Notes under the pieces: model-generated | Told to the model about the DNA's origin: nothing | The model's input: the letters and a program-made list of their open reading frames with translations, nothing else | Databases searched by the model: none | Assembly (NCBI GenBank): GCA_004172865.1 | Contig: SEBV01000005.1 | Span: forward strand, 124,001-188,000 | Origin: Gammaproteobacteria bacterium | GTDB lineage: Bacteria; Pseudomonadota; Gammaproteobacteria; Pseudomonadales; Cellvibrionaceae | DNA: 64,000 nt | Direction: 5' to 3' | In this document: positions 37,275-46,064 of the stretch, piece by piece | How the letters are laid out: each line of letters opens with the position of its first letter | How positions within the stretch are numbered: position 1 is the first letter of the stretch | Translations under genes and position numbers: made by a program

Positions 37275-38354
37275 TTAAATTTTCACAGAAAACTTGTAAC
37301 TCATCAATGAAGTGTATTCTTCGCCGGGTCGCAAAATGGTGTTGGGAAAATGCGGCTGATTAGGCGAGTCAGGAAAATGTTGTGGCTCCAAACAAAAGCC
37401 ACTGCGACGCGTGTAGTTCCAGCCTTTTCCGGTTAAGGAACCATCCAGAAAATTACCGCTATAAAATTGCACGCCCGGCTCCTGAGTAAATACTTCCAAC
37501 ACGCGGCCAGAATTAGATTCAAGCACGCGCGCCGCTAAACTCAATTCTTTTTCGTGAGTTTTGTTCAATACAAAATTGTGGTCGTAGCCATTTCCATTTC
37601 GTATTTGCTCGTCGTCGGCGTTGATGTTCTCACCGATTAAACGCGGTGAGCGAAAATCAAATGGAGTATTTTCAACCAGAGGTAACTCTCCGGTCGGAAT
37701 TGCAGCGGGATCAACTGCCGTAAAGCGATCTGCGTTAATCGTTATTTCGTGGCTTAAAATATCGCCCTTACCCGCCAAATTAAAATAAGCGTGTTGCGTC
37801 AAATTGATCGGCGTCGCTTTATCAGTAATTGCGTGATACTTCACCAGCAATTCATTGTTATTGGTCAGCTCGTACACCACGGTAGTATTTAAATTTCCGG
37901 GATAACCCTGATCGCCATCAACACTTAAATAAGTAAGCGTAATGCCAACGGAATAATCTGTTTCAAATGTGCTTGCATCCCATACGACTTTATCAAAACC
38001 AACAAAACCACCGTGCAAATGATTAGCGCCGTTGTTGGTGTCTAGTTGGTAAGTTGTACCATCAAGCGTAAATTTTCCGTGGCCGACGCGATTGCCAAAA
38101 CGGCCAATCAGCGCGCCGAAATAAGGAGCATCTTTGTAGTAAGGTTCGACGTGATCGAAACCAAGATTGATATCGGCAAACACGCCGTTTTTGTCTGGTG
38201 CGTGAATTTCAGTGATAACGCCACCGAAATTGGTGATTTTAACAATCAAGCCGTTTTCATTTGTGAGCGTAAATAATTCTACCGGGCTACCGCTAGATGA
38301 TTGACCAAAGCTTGCCTGTGAAACGCTTAATTTCGCGTTAGTGTCGTGCGCCAT
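37275..38354 (-). CDS. galM: Aldose 1-epimerase (galactose mutarotase)
   Basis: A 359-residue beta-sandwich enzyme interconverting sugar anomers. The catalytic His pair is visible in NHLHGGFVGFDKVVW and TQHAYFNLAG, and the Glu in the C-terminal half; FCLEPQHFPDSPNQP is the family's substrate loop. No signal peptide, so cytoplasmic. It has its own promoter space (120 bases upstream) and shares a terminator with the convergent YceI gene. Confidence 0.94.
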   Translation of the reverse strand: MAHDTNAKLSVSQASFGQSSSGSPVELFTLTNENGLIVKITNFGGVITEIHAPDKNGVFADINLGFDHVEPYYKDAPYFGALIGRFGNRVGHGKFTLDGTTYQLDTNNGANHLHGGFVGFDKVVWDASTFETDYSVGITLTYLSVDGDQGYPGNLNTTVVYELTNNNELLVKYHAITDKATPINLTQHAYFNLAGKGDILSHEITINADRFTAVDPAAIPTGELPLVENTPFDFRSPRLIGENINADDEQIRNGNGYDHNFVLNKTHEKELSLAARVLESNSGRVLEVFTQEPGVQFYSGNFLDGSLTGKGWNYTRRSGFCLEPQHFPDSPNQPHFPNTILRPGEEYTSLMSYKFSVKI

Positions 38355-38473
38355 AATGATTCTCTAATTCTTTTAGACCTGAAGGTCGACTACTGTATTT
38401 GAATTATCATCATACATTATGGACGCGAAATCTTCCCTGAAAATGTCGCCAGGATTTTTAGGAGATCAACTCA

Positions 38474-39646
38474 CTAACTTCCATCGCCAAGACTATTTAG
38501 CAGCTGGGTGCGTTGTGCAGCGGTTAAATTCGGCGCAGAACGCGCATAACTTGTTGCTCCGGCGGGGTCTTTCACTTTCATCTCCGCCAAGATTTGCTGA
38601 ACAGTACTCACGCGTAAATTCGAGTCGTAGATGCGTTCCGACCAAGCCAACGCCGTTTGGGTTTGGTCCCGAACCATATTCGGCAAAGTTGCTACGCTGT
38701 GAACCGCCTGATCATAATCTTGATGATTTTCTGCAGACGCCAGCCAATTAGTCGCCGCCGATGGATCGTCCATCAACCACTTTGAAATGGACTGTTGGAG
38801 TAACAATTGACGCTGCGGGCCATTCAACTTGCTCGCAAAATTCGCTGCAGCTTGCGGGTCTACATTTGACCACGACTCGCCCAAGCCAACTAAGGCGCTG
38901 GATTGCAATTCGCCCGGTTGCGCCATTACCCATTGCATGGCGGCTTGGGGTTCGTAGCTCGCCCAGGCACCGGCGACATAGTTCATCAAAGTAGTGCGAT
39001 CTTCGGTGGAGATATTCGCGGATTCCACTAGCTGGCGCGCAGTGTCGTAACCGCCCGCGTGGGTAATTCCCATCAACGCCGACAGATAAACTTCTTGCGT
39101 AAGATCAGGGCGAGTGCCCGCCAAACTTATGGCATAACGCGCTGCAGTCTCGGGATTATTGCGGCCAAATACTTCGAGTAGTTGGTCGTATTGATAAATG
39201 TTGTCGGGACGAGTTGAACCCACCCAATTCCAGGCCGCATCGGGATCTTTTTCACCCCATGCCGCGAGCACCGCTGATACGGCTTGCGCTTGACGGTCAC
39301 CTTTTAACTGCTGTGCCTGCGCCATGGCCGCTTGCGGGTCAATCGCCGCTAGCGCTTCCAACAAATGTTGCTGTTCGTCTTGTGTGGCAGCGCTGGGGAT
39401 CCGGTTTTTATTATCCGCAAAACGTTTGTTTAACTCGTCCACCGTCTTGCCTTCAAAAGGCGCGGGCGTTTTCACAACGACAGGTGGAAGCGATGCAAGA
39501 TTGCACGTCTTGCCAGTTAGCGAGGGTGCCAGGCTAAAACCAGAGTTGGTAATAGGTGCTGCGGAATCAGGCGCTGTCCAACGACCTATGCCAAATGCGG
39601 CCAGCAACAATATAGGAGCGACGCTAATAGTTAGCATTTTTGACAT
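38474..39646 (-). CDS. Membrane-anchored helical-repeat protein of unknown function
   Basis: A 390-residue protein with an N-terminal membrane anchor (LTISVAPILLLAAFGIGRW). From residue about 100 onward it has at least six degenerate repeats spaced roughly 30 residues apart, each built on a (D/E)PxAAxxW-like core: IDPQAAMAQ, KDPDAAWNW, NNPETAARY, YEPQAAMQW, VDPQAAANF, DDPSAATNW and KDPAGATSY. This suggests an alpha-solenoid similar to TPR or HEAT repeats, facing the periplasm. The ATG at 39646 with a GAAGAAG site is preferred over the GTG at 39688. No family name is recognised. Confidence 0.75.
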   Translation of the reverse strand: MSKMLTISVAPILLLAAFGIGRWTAPDSAAPITNSGFSLAPSLTGKTCNLASLPPVVVKTPAPFEGKTVDELNKRFADNKNRIPSAATQDEQQHLLEALAAIDPQAAMAQAQQLKGDRQAQAVSAVLAAWGEKDPDAAWNWVGSTRPDNIYQYDQLLEVFGRNNPETAARYAISLAGTRPDLTQEVYLSALMGITHAGGYDTARQLVESANISTEDRTTLMNYVAGAWASYEPQAAMQWVMAQPGELQSSALVGLGESWSNVDPQAAANFASKLNGPQRQLLLQQSISKWLMDDPSAATNWLASAENHQDYDQAVHSVATLPNMVRDQTQTALAWSERIYDSNLRVSTVQQILAEMKVKDPAGATSYARSAPNLTAAQRTQLLNSLGDGS

Positions 39647-39678
39647 GATAAATTCTTCTTCGGCTGGTGAGAGAAAAG

Positions 39679-39708
39679 GCCCCGCCACCTACAGGTAAAT
39701 GGCGGGGC
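39679..39708 (-). terminator. Terminator after the GH5 gene
   Basis: Perfect 9-base stem GCCCCGCCA / TGGCGGGGC with a 12-base loop, followed on the minus strand by CTTTTCTC. It separates the GH5 gene from the repeat-protein gene. Confidence 0.8.
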
Positions 39709-39769
39709 GAAATTACTTTAAGGCGGGCAATGTACGGGGGCTGAACCCAATGCCTTAAAGCACTCTTGT

Positions 39770-40690
39770 TTACAACTTGTTGTAAACCACCGAGAAGTAC
39801 GAACTGGTGCTAAAGCTCGTCGCCGTGGCATTGCTAGCCCATGATGGAGTCACCATATTCATAGATCCACCGTCGCCATTCCACGCCCAACCCAGTACGT
39901 TGTAACCTTTGCCTTTTGCGTAATCGACAATGCCTGACCAATCTGAACTGCCAGATCCGCCGTTGCCGAACTCACCGATCAACACACCGCGGCCTGCAGA
40001 GCCCAGGTCGTCCACATCAGATTTTGCCAACCACGCATTTTTGCCTTGGTTCCACGCACCGGGATAAGCATGGATTGAAGGCACTATATAAGTGTCATTG
40101 ATCTTGGTGCCGTTGGTGCCTTTGATCGCTGCCGCAGCGGTAGCAGTTTCCTGACCCCAGCCTGGAATATCAATCACAATGCGGCCGCTATATTTGCTGC
40201 GAACGCTGCTAATCGCCGAGTTGTAAGCGCTAGCGTAAGAGTTCGCACTAATGTTATGGCTGCCCCATTCGTTTGAGATGTTCACAAAAATACTGCCCGC
40301 AGCGGCCAAATTGTTGTAATTATTTTTCCACCAGGTTCCTGCTGCTGCCAACTCAGAGGTTGAATCAGAGCCTAAAACAGCAGACTTGTGGTAAGTGGCG
40401 ATCACCGCATAGCCGTTGCTTTTAGCTTGGGCGATCCAGGTTTTGCCCTGGGTTTCTTTACCGGGTTCAATTTCAATGCGAACGCTTTTGATGTTGCCTT
40501 TGGATTTCATCAAAGACCAACCCATGTTCACGTTGCCATTGTTGTAGTACGAAGGTTGCAAGTTGACACCATTGCCAAATTCACCGGCACTGCTGGTGAC
40601 GGAAACGCCAGCTAGAACCAAGCCAATTGAAGCTCCAAGCAGCTTTTTCACTAATAGAGTAGCGGTGGTACGTGTTTTATAGTTATTCAT
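39770..40690 (-). CDS. Secreted glycoside hydrolase family 5 (endoglucanase/mannanase-like)
   Basis: A 306-residue exported TIM-barrel hydrolase. The signal peptide ends near SVTSSAG. The acid/base Glu141 is in NISNEWGSHN and the nucleophile Glu240 in VLIGEFGNG. The IVIDIPGWGQ and VPSIHAYPGAW segments resemble the GH5_8 mannanase group, so beta-mannan is as likely a substrate as cellulose. No carbohydrate-binding module or linker is attached, unusual beside the modular GH18 enzyme of this genome. An AGGTG site precedes the ATG. Two LacI-type operators lie 166-200 bases upstream. Confidence 0.85.
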   Translation of the reverse strand: MNNYKTRTTATLLVKKLLGASIGLVLAGVSVTSSAGEFGNGVNLQPSYYNNGNVNMGWSLMKSKGNIKSVRIEIEPGKETQGKTWIAQAKSNGYAVIATYHKSAVLGSDSTSELAAAGTWWKNNYNNLAAAGSIFVNISNEWGSHNISANSYASAYNSAISSVRSKYSGRIVIDIPGWGQETATAAAAIKGTNGTKINDTYIVPSIHAYPGAWNQGKNAWLAKSDVDDLGSAGRGVLIGEFGNGGSGSSDWSGIVDYAKGKGYNVLGWAWNGDGGSMNMVTPSWASNATATSFSTSSYFSVVYNKL

Positions 40691-40855
40691 AGATCACACC
40701 TGTTATTAGAGATTATTGTGGGGAGTTTTCCAGCCAAATAAGCGTTTTGCATACGCTCAATCGATTGCAATCAAGCACCTCTACTGCTTGAAAAAGTACC
40801 ATCATCGAAAACTCCTTTTTCGTTTTCACATAAAGCAATCGGTTACTTTCTCATA

Positions 40856-40869
40856 TGTAACCGGTTAAC
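40856..40869. promoter_or_regulatory. LacI/GalR-type operator upstream of the GH5 gene
   Basis: TGTAACCGGTTAAC, central CG, left half identical to the consensus in five of six positions; centre 21 bases from the next site, two helical turns. Confidence 0.45.
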
Positions 40870-40876
40870 AATAATA

Positions 40877-40890
40877 TGTAAACGTTTACA
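40877..40890. promoter_or_regulatory. Perfect palindromic LacI/GalR-type operator
   Basis: TGTAAACGTTTACA is a perfect 14-base palindrome with a central CG and is the best representative of the motif shared by the tpiA and GH28/uxaA control regions. Confidence 0.6.
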
Positions 40891-41149
40891 TGCTAGTAAG
40901 TATTAAATTGTCCGTCAAATAAATTTAGAATTTACATGGATGTGTTACTTAAGGTTTCCACTTGCAATATGGGATGGAAATAAATGCGATTTTTGGTAGC
41001 AGAATTTTTCATCGATAAAACTAAACTCGGAAAAATAAACACCGGTCGATTTCATTAGTTGAAAGCGCAAACTAGCTGTAATCTCAAAGACCGCGTTGCA
41101 TATCAGGCTCCATGCTGCCTGCCGCGCCCCATTTTTAAGGGCTATCGGC

Positions 41150-41809
41150 ATGTCATCGTTACGTTTTCGCTATCAAACCATTGAGTTCGGCGGTGTAGAT
41201 ATTCATTTACGCAGCCTGCGCGATAATCAGGAATTTTCGGACGACCACAGCGAAGCTGCAAATTTGGAAATCTCATCCGCCAGCTGGCCGCTATTCGGAA
41301 TCCTTTGGGCTTCCGGCCAGGTATTGGCGGAACATATGAAAGATTTCGATATCGCCGGCAAACGCATTTTGGAAGTCGGCTGCGGCATCGCACTCGCCAG
41401 TCATTTGCTTAACAATCGCCACGCCAACATCACCGCTACGGATTACCATCCCGAAGCCGGGAAATTTTTAGCGGAAAATGTAAAGCTCAATCGCAGCGAC
41501 CAAATCCCCTACGTTCGCACTGGCTGGGCCGATGCAAAAAGCACATTGGGCGAATTTGACGTGATTATCGGCAGCGATCTTTTATACGAAAGCGAGCAAA
41601 TTGAATTGCTCGCATACTTTCTACAACAGCATGCCGCCGCAAAATGCGAAATTATTTTGGTCGATCCCGGACGCGGGCATCACGCGAAATTCAGCAAAAA
41701 AATGGTAGCGCTCGGGTTTACGCATAGCCAGCAAAAGCCGGATACAGCGGCTTATCTGGACAAACCTTTCGGCGGGCAGGTGTTGTGTTATTTGCGCGAT
41801 ATACGCTGA
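41150..41809 (+). CDS. Class I SAM-dependent methyltransferase (METTL21/NNMT-like)
   Basis: A 219-residue Rossmann-fold methyltransferase. Motif I is ILEVGCGIALASHLL, the acidic ribose-binding residue follows in TATDYHP, and DVIIGSDLLYE is the motif IV region. The N-terminal WPLFGILWASGQVLAEHM matches the protein-lysine methyltransferase (METTL21/FAM86) type of the family. The substrate is unknown. The frame begins at a TTG at 41096, but the ATG at 41150 with AAGGG nine bases upstream is preferred. Confidence 0.85.
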   Translation: MSSLRFRYQTIEFGGVDIHLRSLRDNQEFSDDHSEAANLEISSASWPLFGILWASGQVLAEHMKDFDIAGKRILEVGCGIALASHLLNNRHANITATDYHPEAGKFLAENVKLNRSDQIPYVRTGWADAKSTLGEFDVIIGSDLLYESEQIELLAYFLQQHAAAKCEIILVDPGRGHHAKFSKKMVALGFTHSQQKPDTAAYLDKPFGGQVLCYLRDIR

Positions 41810-41852
41810 GAGACACGGCAACACCAAGAAAAAAGCGCGGCCGCATGAGTGA

Positions 41853-42710
41853 CTATTGTTTGATAAATTCCCGGTTTTCGCCCGAGAGTTTCGAGTGAAG
41901 AATCAAGTGTCCATTGTCTAGCGAAACAATATCGTCTTCATCTTTTCGCTTATCTTCCGGCAATTCCGGTTGGCTGCGCGAGTAGGTCCACAGAAGTTGC
42001 TTACCGGAAACCGCCCAATATCCCACACTGGAAAATACGAGCTTGCCCGCGACCGTCAGGTTGCTGGTGAAAGTCAGGTCATCTTTAAGCGTAACTAATG
42101 AAACAGCAGGCGCACCGTTTGGCGCTGCCCCGCTCCACTTCCAAGTTCCAACATAGGGAGTTTCGGATTTTTCTACGTCTGGAAGCGGCGCACCGGTGTA
42201 CCAGGAAGCCGACTGAAACAGTAGCTTGGTATCTTCCAGCATGCGATCTTGTGCACCTTTGTCCACCAAAGTCGCGATGGCGACGACAGACTTTTTACCG
42301 TCAGTAATAAAGTGATAGATCTGGGTAGAAAACTCTGCTTTTGCCGAGAACTTGAATTGAACTTCAAGGTAGTGGCCCGACAAAGACGACACTGTTTTAT
42401 AGCCTCCCGAACGGCCAGCTTTGAGCGATGAAACACTCCCGCTCAAATCGCGCGTTAACCCCTGAAAATACTTTTTGTAGTCAGGCCAGCCCGGCGGTAA
42501 CTTTATGGTTGAAATCGAATATTGGAGTTTTTCGCCGTCCCATCCTGCTATCACTTTTTCTTTTTCATCAAAGTTTTGCAAAATTTGGTAGCTAATATCG
42601 AGTGATGGATCTGGCTCAAGAACAATGCCTGCAGGCAACACCAGACTTTCAGCGTGCGCACGTGAAAAAAAGGCAAAGAAGATAAACACAGCCCTGAGAA
42701 TTAACTTCAT
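41853..42710 (-). CDS. Exported protein of unknown function
   Basis: A 285-residue protein with a signal peptide (MKLILRAVFIFFAFFSRAHA). The mature N-terminal half is mixed alpha/beta. The C-terminal 95 residues, beginning YVGTWKWSGAAP and containing VTLKDDLTFTSNLTVAGK and GYWAVSGKQLLWTYS, look like a small lipocalin-like 'variant of tracking' beta-barrel domain. It is convergent with the methyltransferase gene and stands alone. I do not recognise the family. Confidence 0.7.
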   Translation of the reverse strand: MKLILRAVFIFFAFFSRAHAESLVLPAGIVLEPDPSLDISYQILQNFDEKEKVIAGWDGEKLQYSISTIKLPPGWPDYKKYFQGLTRDLSGSVSSLKAGRSGGYKTVSSLSGHYLEVQFKFSAKAEFSTQIYHFITDGKKSVVAIATLVDKGAQDRMLEDTKLLFQSASWYTGAPLPDVEKSETPYVGTWKWSGAAPNGAPAVSLVTLKDDLTFTSNLTVAGKLVFSSVGYWAVSGKQLLWTYSRSQPELPEDKRKDEDDIVSLDNGHLILHSKLSGENREFIKQ

Positions 42711-42825
42711 TTTCTATTCCATGGTGATGAGACTACAAAGCAAAAATTTGAAAGTGGCGTTGTATTAAGCTGCGCGACTATATATTTCCGCCCAATGAAT
42801 TCCAAGAGAAATGCCAATGCTTCCG

Positions 42826-43677
42826 CTAATACTTCCAGCGTTCCAGTAATTTTTTACTCAACAAAATCCCTTCATCTTCACTTAATTTTTTGCCCTCGTA
42901 CTCAACGCCTATGTAACCTTGATAATCAGAGTTTTTAATCATCGTCATCATGCGATTGAAATCAATATCCGGTTCATCACCGTTTGCTTCTATATCGTAA
43001 GTCTTCGCGCTAATAGCTCCCGCATAAGGCAACATTTCCTGCACACCTTGGTAAGGATCGTAATGTTCGACGCAAGGCGATTCCCATAAATCCCCAGGCA
43101 CTTCGCGGCGAATACAAAAATTTCCAAAGTCGGGCATGGTGCCGACGTTCGGTAAATTTACTGCGCGAATAACAGCAATCAATAAATCGATTTTTGCAGA
43201 AAGGCCGCCGTGATTTTCTACCAACACTTTTAGATTAAATTGTTGTGCATAGGCGCCAAGGGCTTGTAAACTTTCGGTTGAACCCTGCAACCATTCTGCT
43301 TCGCTAACAAAACCGTGCAAGTTAACGCGCACCGCATCGCATTCTAAAAACGCGGCTGCTCGAATCCATTTTTTGTGATTTTCTACAGACTGAATGCGCG
43401 CTTGCGAGGCTGCAGCGGCTAATTCACCTTCATGATCAATCATAATCAGCAAATTTTTAACACCTGCAGCCTGCGCATTATTTTTTAATTGCTGCAAAAA
43501 TTCCTGATCTTCCGCTTTATCAATAAAAAATTGGTTAACGTATTCCACCGCGACTATGTTGTAGCGTTCGCGAGCGATACGCGGGAAATCCAGCGTATCG
43601 ATTTCTTTACTAAATAAAGATTTATTCAGCGACCATTGCGCGAGGGAAATTTCAAACGGAAATTTTTCATAACTCAT
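42826..43677 (-). CDS. Sugar phosphate isomerase/epimerase family TIM barrel
   Basis: A 283-residue protein of the xylose isomerase-like AP-endonuclease-2 fold. Metal-ligand-type residues are visible in LKVLVENHGG, GTMPDFGNF, SAKTYDI and IGVEYEG. Family members isomerise or epimerise sugars and cyclitols; the substrate here is not evident. No signal peptide is present. It lies 24 bases after a HAD phosphatase gene on the same strand, suggesting a two-gene operon acting on one sugar phosphate. Confidence 0.83.
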   Translation of the reverse strand: MSYEKFPFEISLAQWSLNKSLFSKEIDTLDFPRIARERYNIVAVEYVNQFFIDKAEDQEFLQQLKNNAQAAGVKNLLIMIDHEGELAAAASQARIQSVENHKKWIRAAAFLECDAVRVNLHGFVSEAEWLQGSTESLQALGAYAQQFNLKVLVENHGGLSAKIDLLIAVIRAVNLPNVGTMPDFGNFCIRREVPGDLWESPCVEHYDPYQGVQEMLPYAGAISAKTYDIEANGDEPDIDFNRMMTMIKNSDYQGYIGVEYEGKKLSEDEGILLSKKLLERWKY

Positions 43678-43701
43678 GAGCAGAAGACCCGAAATTTTCG
43701 G

Positions 43702-44301
43702 CTACAAAAAATAATCGTTTTCTATGGCATGTACGAGCAGCACGTCTATTCCAGCCATACCGGCCAACTCGGCAGCTTGTAATCCCAATTTGGAATCTTC
43801 AAATACAACGCATTTTTCCGGAGCGATTCCAAGTAATTCCGCGCAGCGCAAAAAAGTATCCGGCGCGGGCTTGGGGTTTTGCACTTGATCGGCACCAACG
43901 ATTGCCGTCACGTAGAAATCAAGGCCGCACAATTGCAATATAGTTGTCGCTTCCTGCGTGTAAGCGCCCGTGCCTATCGCCATAGGTTTAACGCCGTGAT
44001 ATTTTTTGGCGATTTCAATTAACGCCGTTGGCTTAACGTATTTGTGCATATTTTCGTGCACAAGTTTTTCTTTGAAATCATTCATTTCATCCAGCGTTGC
44101 ATCCACGCTGACATTAAATTTTTCCAATAAAATTTCGATGGTACCTTTAGTGGGCACGCCAGCTAATGAACGCATCAAGAGGCGATCCACCGGGATGCCA
44201 TATTTTTCCAGCGTTTTGCTCCAGGCAAATTCATGTAATTGGCCACTATCGACAAGCGTGCCGTCCATATCAAAAATTAAAGCATCGTATTGGTCGTACA
44301 T
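43702..44301 (-). CDS. HAD-family phosphatase/phosphoglucomutase-like
   Basis: A 199-residue HAD hydrolase. Motif I is IFDMDGTLVDS (nucleophile Asp and acid/base Asp), motif II the Thr in AIGTGAYT, motif III the Lys in NPKPAPDTF, and motif IV VFEDSKLGLQAA. It resembles YqaB fructose-1-phosphatase and beta-phosphoglucomutase; without assay the two cannot be separated. The ATG at 44301 has a GAGAG site and is preferred over a GTG at 44313. It is probably co-transcribed with the downstream TIM-barrel isomerase. Confidence 0.88.
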   Translation of the reverse strand: MYDQYDALIFDMDGTLVDSGQLHEFAWSKTLEKYGIPVDRLLMRSLAGVPTKGTIEILLEKFNVSVDATLDEMNDFKEKLVHENMHKYVKPTALIEIAKKYHGVKPMAIGTGAYTQEATTILQLCGLDFYVTAIVGADQVQNPKPAPDTFLRCAELLGIAPEKCVVFEDSKLGLQAAELAGMAGIDVLLVHAIENDYFL

Positions 44302-44660
44302 GGAATCTCTCACGTAAATGCGTCGAAACGCTGATCAAAAAGTGCGCAAAGCGCGGGCGGCGGGAATTTTTTGGTGCAAGTGTTGCGAATTAAACCACAT
44401 CAAGGTCAGTTCAAAAAATCAAAATAAGTAAACTTTACCTAGTGTGCGGATTTGAGCTGTAATTTTTTATTAATACAAGTGTCACATTAGCAACTTGGTT
44501 TTAATAATTTTTGTTAAGCAAACATAAGAGTATAAGAGTATTGTTGAACCAGTTCGCTCTTATGGGTAGACTCCGGTCTAGCCAAGTCAACTTTTATTCA
44601 AATAGCGTAGACATTGGTCAATAAAAATATCAAACAATAATTACTATAAGGGGCGTTCAT
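44302..44660. other. Spacer between the HAD and small membrane protein genes
   Basis: 359 non-coding bases. The only structure seen is a small TAGAC-TCCG-GTCTA hairpin at 44567-44580 about 80 bases before the small membrane protein gene. No operator motif was recognised. Confidence 0.4.
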
Positions 44661-44963
44661 ATGAACGGTTTATATCCCACTACTCACAACACAAGCTTTA
44701 ACGAATTAAACTTATCTAGCTCTGGTGCTCACAATCCTATTTGGCTTGTACTTATCGGCATCAGTTTTCTAACTCTCTATGTCGCACTGAGTAGTTGGTT
44801 AGGTTGGGTCTCACTGCATCTTCTGTTTGAAATAAATACTAAGGAAACTTCAATGCTCACTTATGGAGCAGGTGCGTTATCAGGTTTCATGGGATTGTTT
44901 ATGATGCGAAGCTTATTCCGTCTTCCGATGCATCTTTATCGTAGCTATCGCAACGCTCGATAA
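44661..44963 (+). CDS. Small membrane protein, unknown function
   Basis: A 100-residue protein with two membrane segments: one around IWLVLIGISFLTLYVALSSWL and one around GAGALSGFMGLFMMRSLF. The polar N-terminus is about 28 residues and the C-terminus is basic (HLYRSYRNAR), placing it in the cytoplasm by the positive-inside rule. An AAGGGGC site precedes the ATG. No family is recognised. The next gene encodes a CBS-domain protein 118 bases downstream. Confidence 0.65.
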   Translation: MNGLYPTTHNTSFNELNLSSSGAHNPIWLVLIGISFLTLYVALSSWLGWVSLHLLFEINTKETSMLTYGAGALSGFMGLFMMRSLFRLPMHLYRSYRNAR

Positions 44964-45081
44964 GATTCAATCGTTAAACGCAGCGCACCTCTTTATTTTT
45001 TGATATAAAAAATATTGTCGCTTTTACACATCTTGTTTCAATGAAGCATTCCATTTTGCGCGAAGGGATAATGGTGATCTG

Positions 45082-45522
45082 ATGAAAAAAGTAAAAGACA
45101 TATTGAATTCAAAAATTGACCCCGACACCCATAGCGTTGAACCCAATGCTACGGTTTGGGACGCTATTGAATTAATGACTGAAAAAAGTGTAGGCGCGTT
45201 GCTTGTTACGGAAAATCAAGAATTGCTCGGCGTAATCAGTGAGCGCGACTATATGCGCAAGGTTGCGCTCTTGGGTCGCGCCTCCAAATCCACCGCTGTC
45301 AAAGAAATAATGACGCCGAATCCCATCACGGTTACGCCAGAAGAAACCATGGATGCTTGCATGACCTTAATGACCGAAAAGCGCATTCGTCATTTACCAG
45401 TCGTCGCTGATGGAAAGATATTTGGCATGCTTTCTATTCGTGATCTACTTGAAAGCACCATGGAAGAACAGAAACATTTAATTCAACAACTCGAACAATA
45501 TATTCGCGGCGAAACCTACTAA
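45082..45522 (+). CDS. CBS-domain pair protein
   Basis: A 146-residue cytoplasmic protein composed of two CBS domains (about residues 5-60 and 72-130); GALLVTENQELLGVISERDYMRK and HLPVVADGKIFGMLSIRDLL are the diagnostic ends of each domain. Stand-alone CBS pairs bind adenosine nucleotides or NAD and act as energy sensors for partner proteins. The partner here is unknown. Confidence 0.9.
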   Translation: MKKVKDILNSKIDPDTHSVEPNATVWDAIELMTEKSVGALLVTENQELLGVISERDYMRKVALLGRASKSTAVKEIMTPNPITVTPEETMDACMTLMTEKRIRHLPVVADGKIFGMLSIRDLLESTMEEQKHLIQQLEQYIRGETY

Positions 45523-45671
45523 ATAATCGCCACAGTATTTTATCAAACACGGCGATTTTCAATTCATTGTGTATTCCTTTACAATCCAGTGAGCGTTAAC
45601 ACCAGATTTCCATTAACACAACTCATTTTCGCGTCACGATTTTTAATCCGCTTAATTAATACCGCGCACGT

Positions 45672-46061
45672 ATGAATTCATCAACAATCTCCAGCGAACT
45701 GCGACGCTTTATTCAGAGTATTGCGTCTATACCACAGCTTGAAGCGATTCTTTTATTGCAGCAGGCACCGGAACATCTGTGGACTGAAACTACGCTCGCT
45801 CAACGTTTATATTTAAATAAAGAACAAGCCGCTGCAATGTTGAAAGGTTTATACGCGGCAGGAATTTGTGCACCATCAGCACAAGCGCCCGATAGTTTTA
45901 TTTATTCACCCGCATCTACCGAATTAAGCGAATTGATTAATCAGTTAGCAATTTATTATCCGCGCAATCTTATTGCAGTAACCAACATGATTCATTCCAA
46001 AGCAAATGCAGAGCAACGCGTTCAGCAGTTTGCCGACGCTTTTAAGTTTTTTAAGGATTAA
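45672..46061 (+). CDS. Predicted winged-helix-like small protein
   Basis: A 129-residue soluble protein. Residues about 30-65 (APEHLWTETTLAQRLYLNKEQ then AAAMLKGLYAAGICA) have the pattern of a winged helix-turn-helix, and residues 75-85 would form the wing. It is followed by two small membrane proteins with 3- and 9-base gaps and then by a histidine kinase, so it is the first gene of a probable signalling operon. Target DNA or role unknown. Confidence 0.65.
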   Translation: MNSSTISSELRRFIQSIASIPQLEAILLLQQAPEHLWTETTLAQRLYLNKEQAAAMLKGLYAAGICAPSAQAPDSFIYSPASTELSELINQLAIYYPRNLIAVTNMIHSKANAEQRVQQFADAFKFFKD

Positions 46062-46064
46062 TAG

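Larger units (their letters stand above)
40691..41149. other. Divergent spacer between the GH5 and methyltransferase genes
   Basis: 459 non-coding bases. Operators at 40856 and 40877 are annotated separately; a weaker relative (AGCAATCGGTTACT) lies at 40834-40847. The right part is featureless apart from an AAGGG ribosome site before 41150. Confidence 0.5.

Noticed and set aside
38419-38751. 110-residue plus-strand frame opposite the repeat protein
   Set aside because: Lies antisense to the C-terminal repeats of the gene at 38474-39646, which has a coherent repeat structure and a ribosome site.
44567-44580. TAGACTCCGGTCTA as part of a cyclic-di-GMP riboswitch
   Set aside because: The flanking GEMM core sequences are absent; only a 5-base stem with a TCCG loop is seen.
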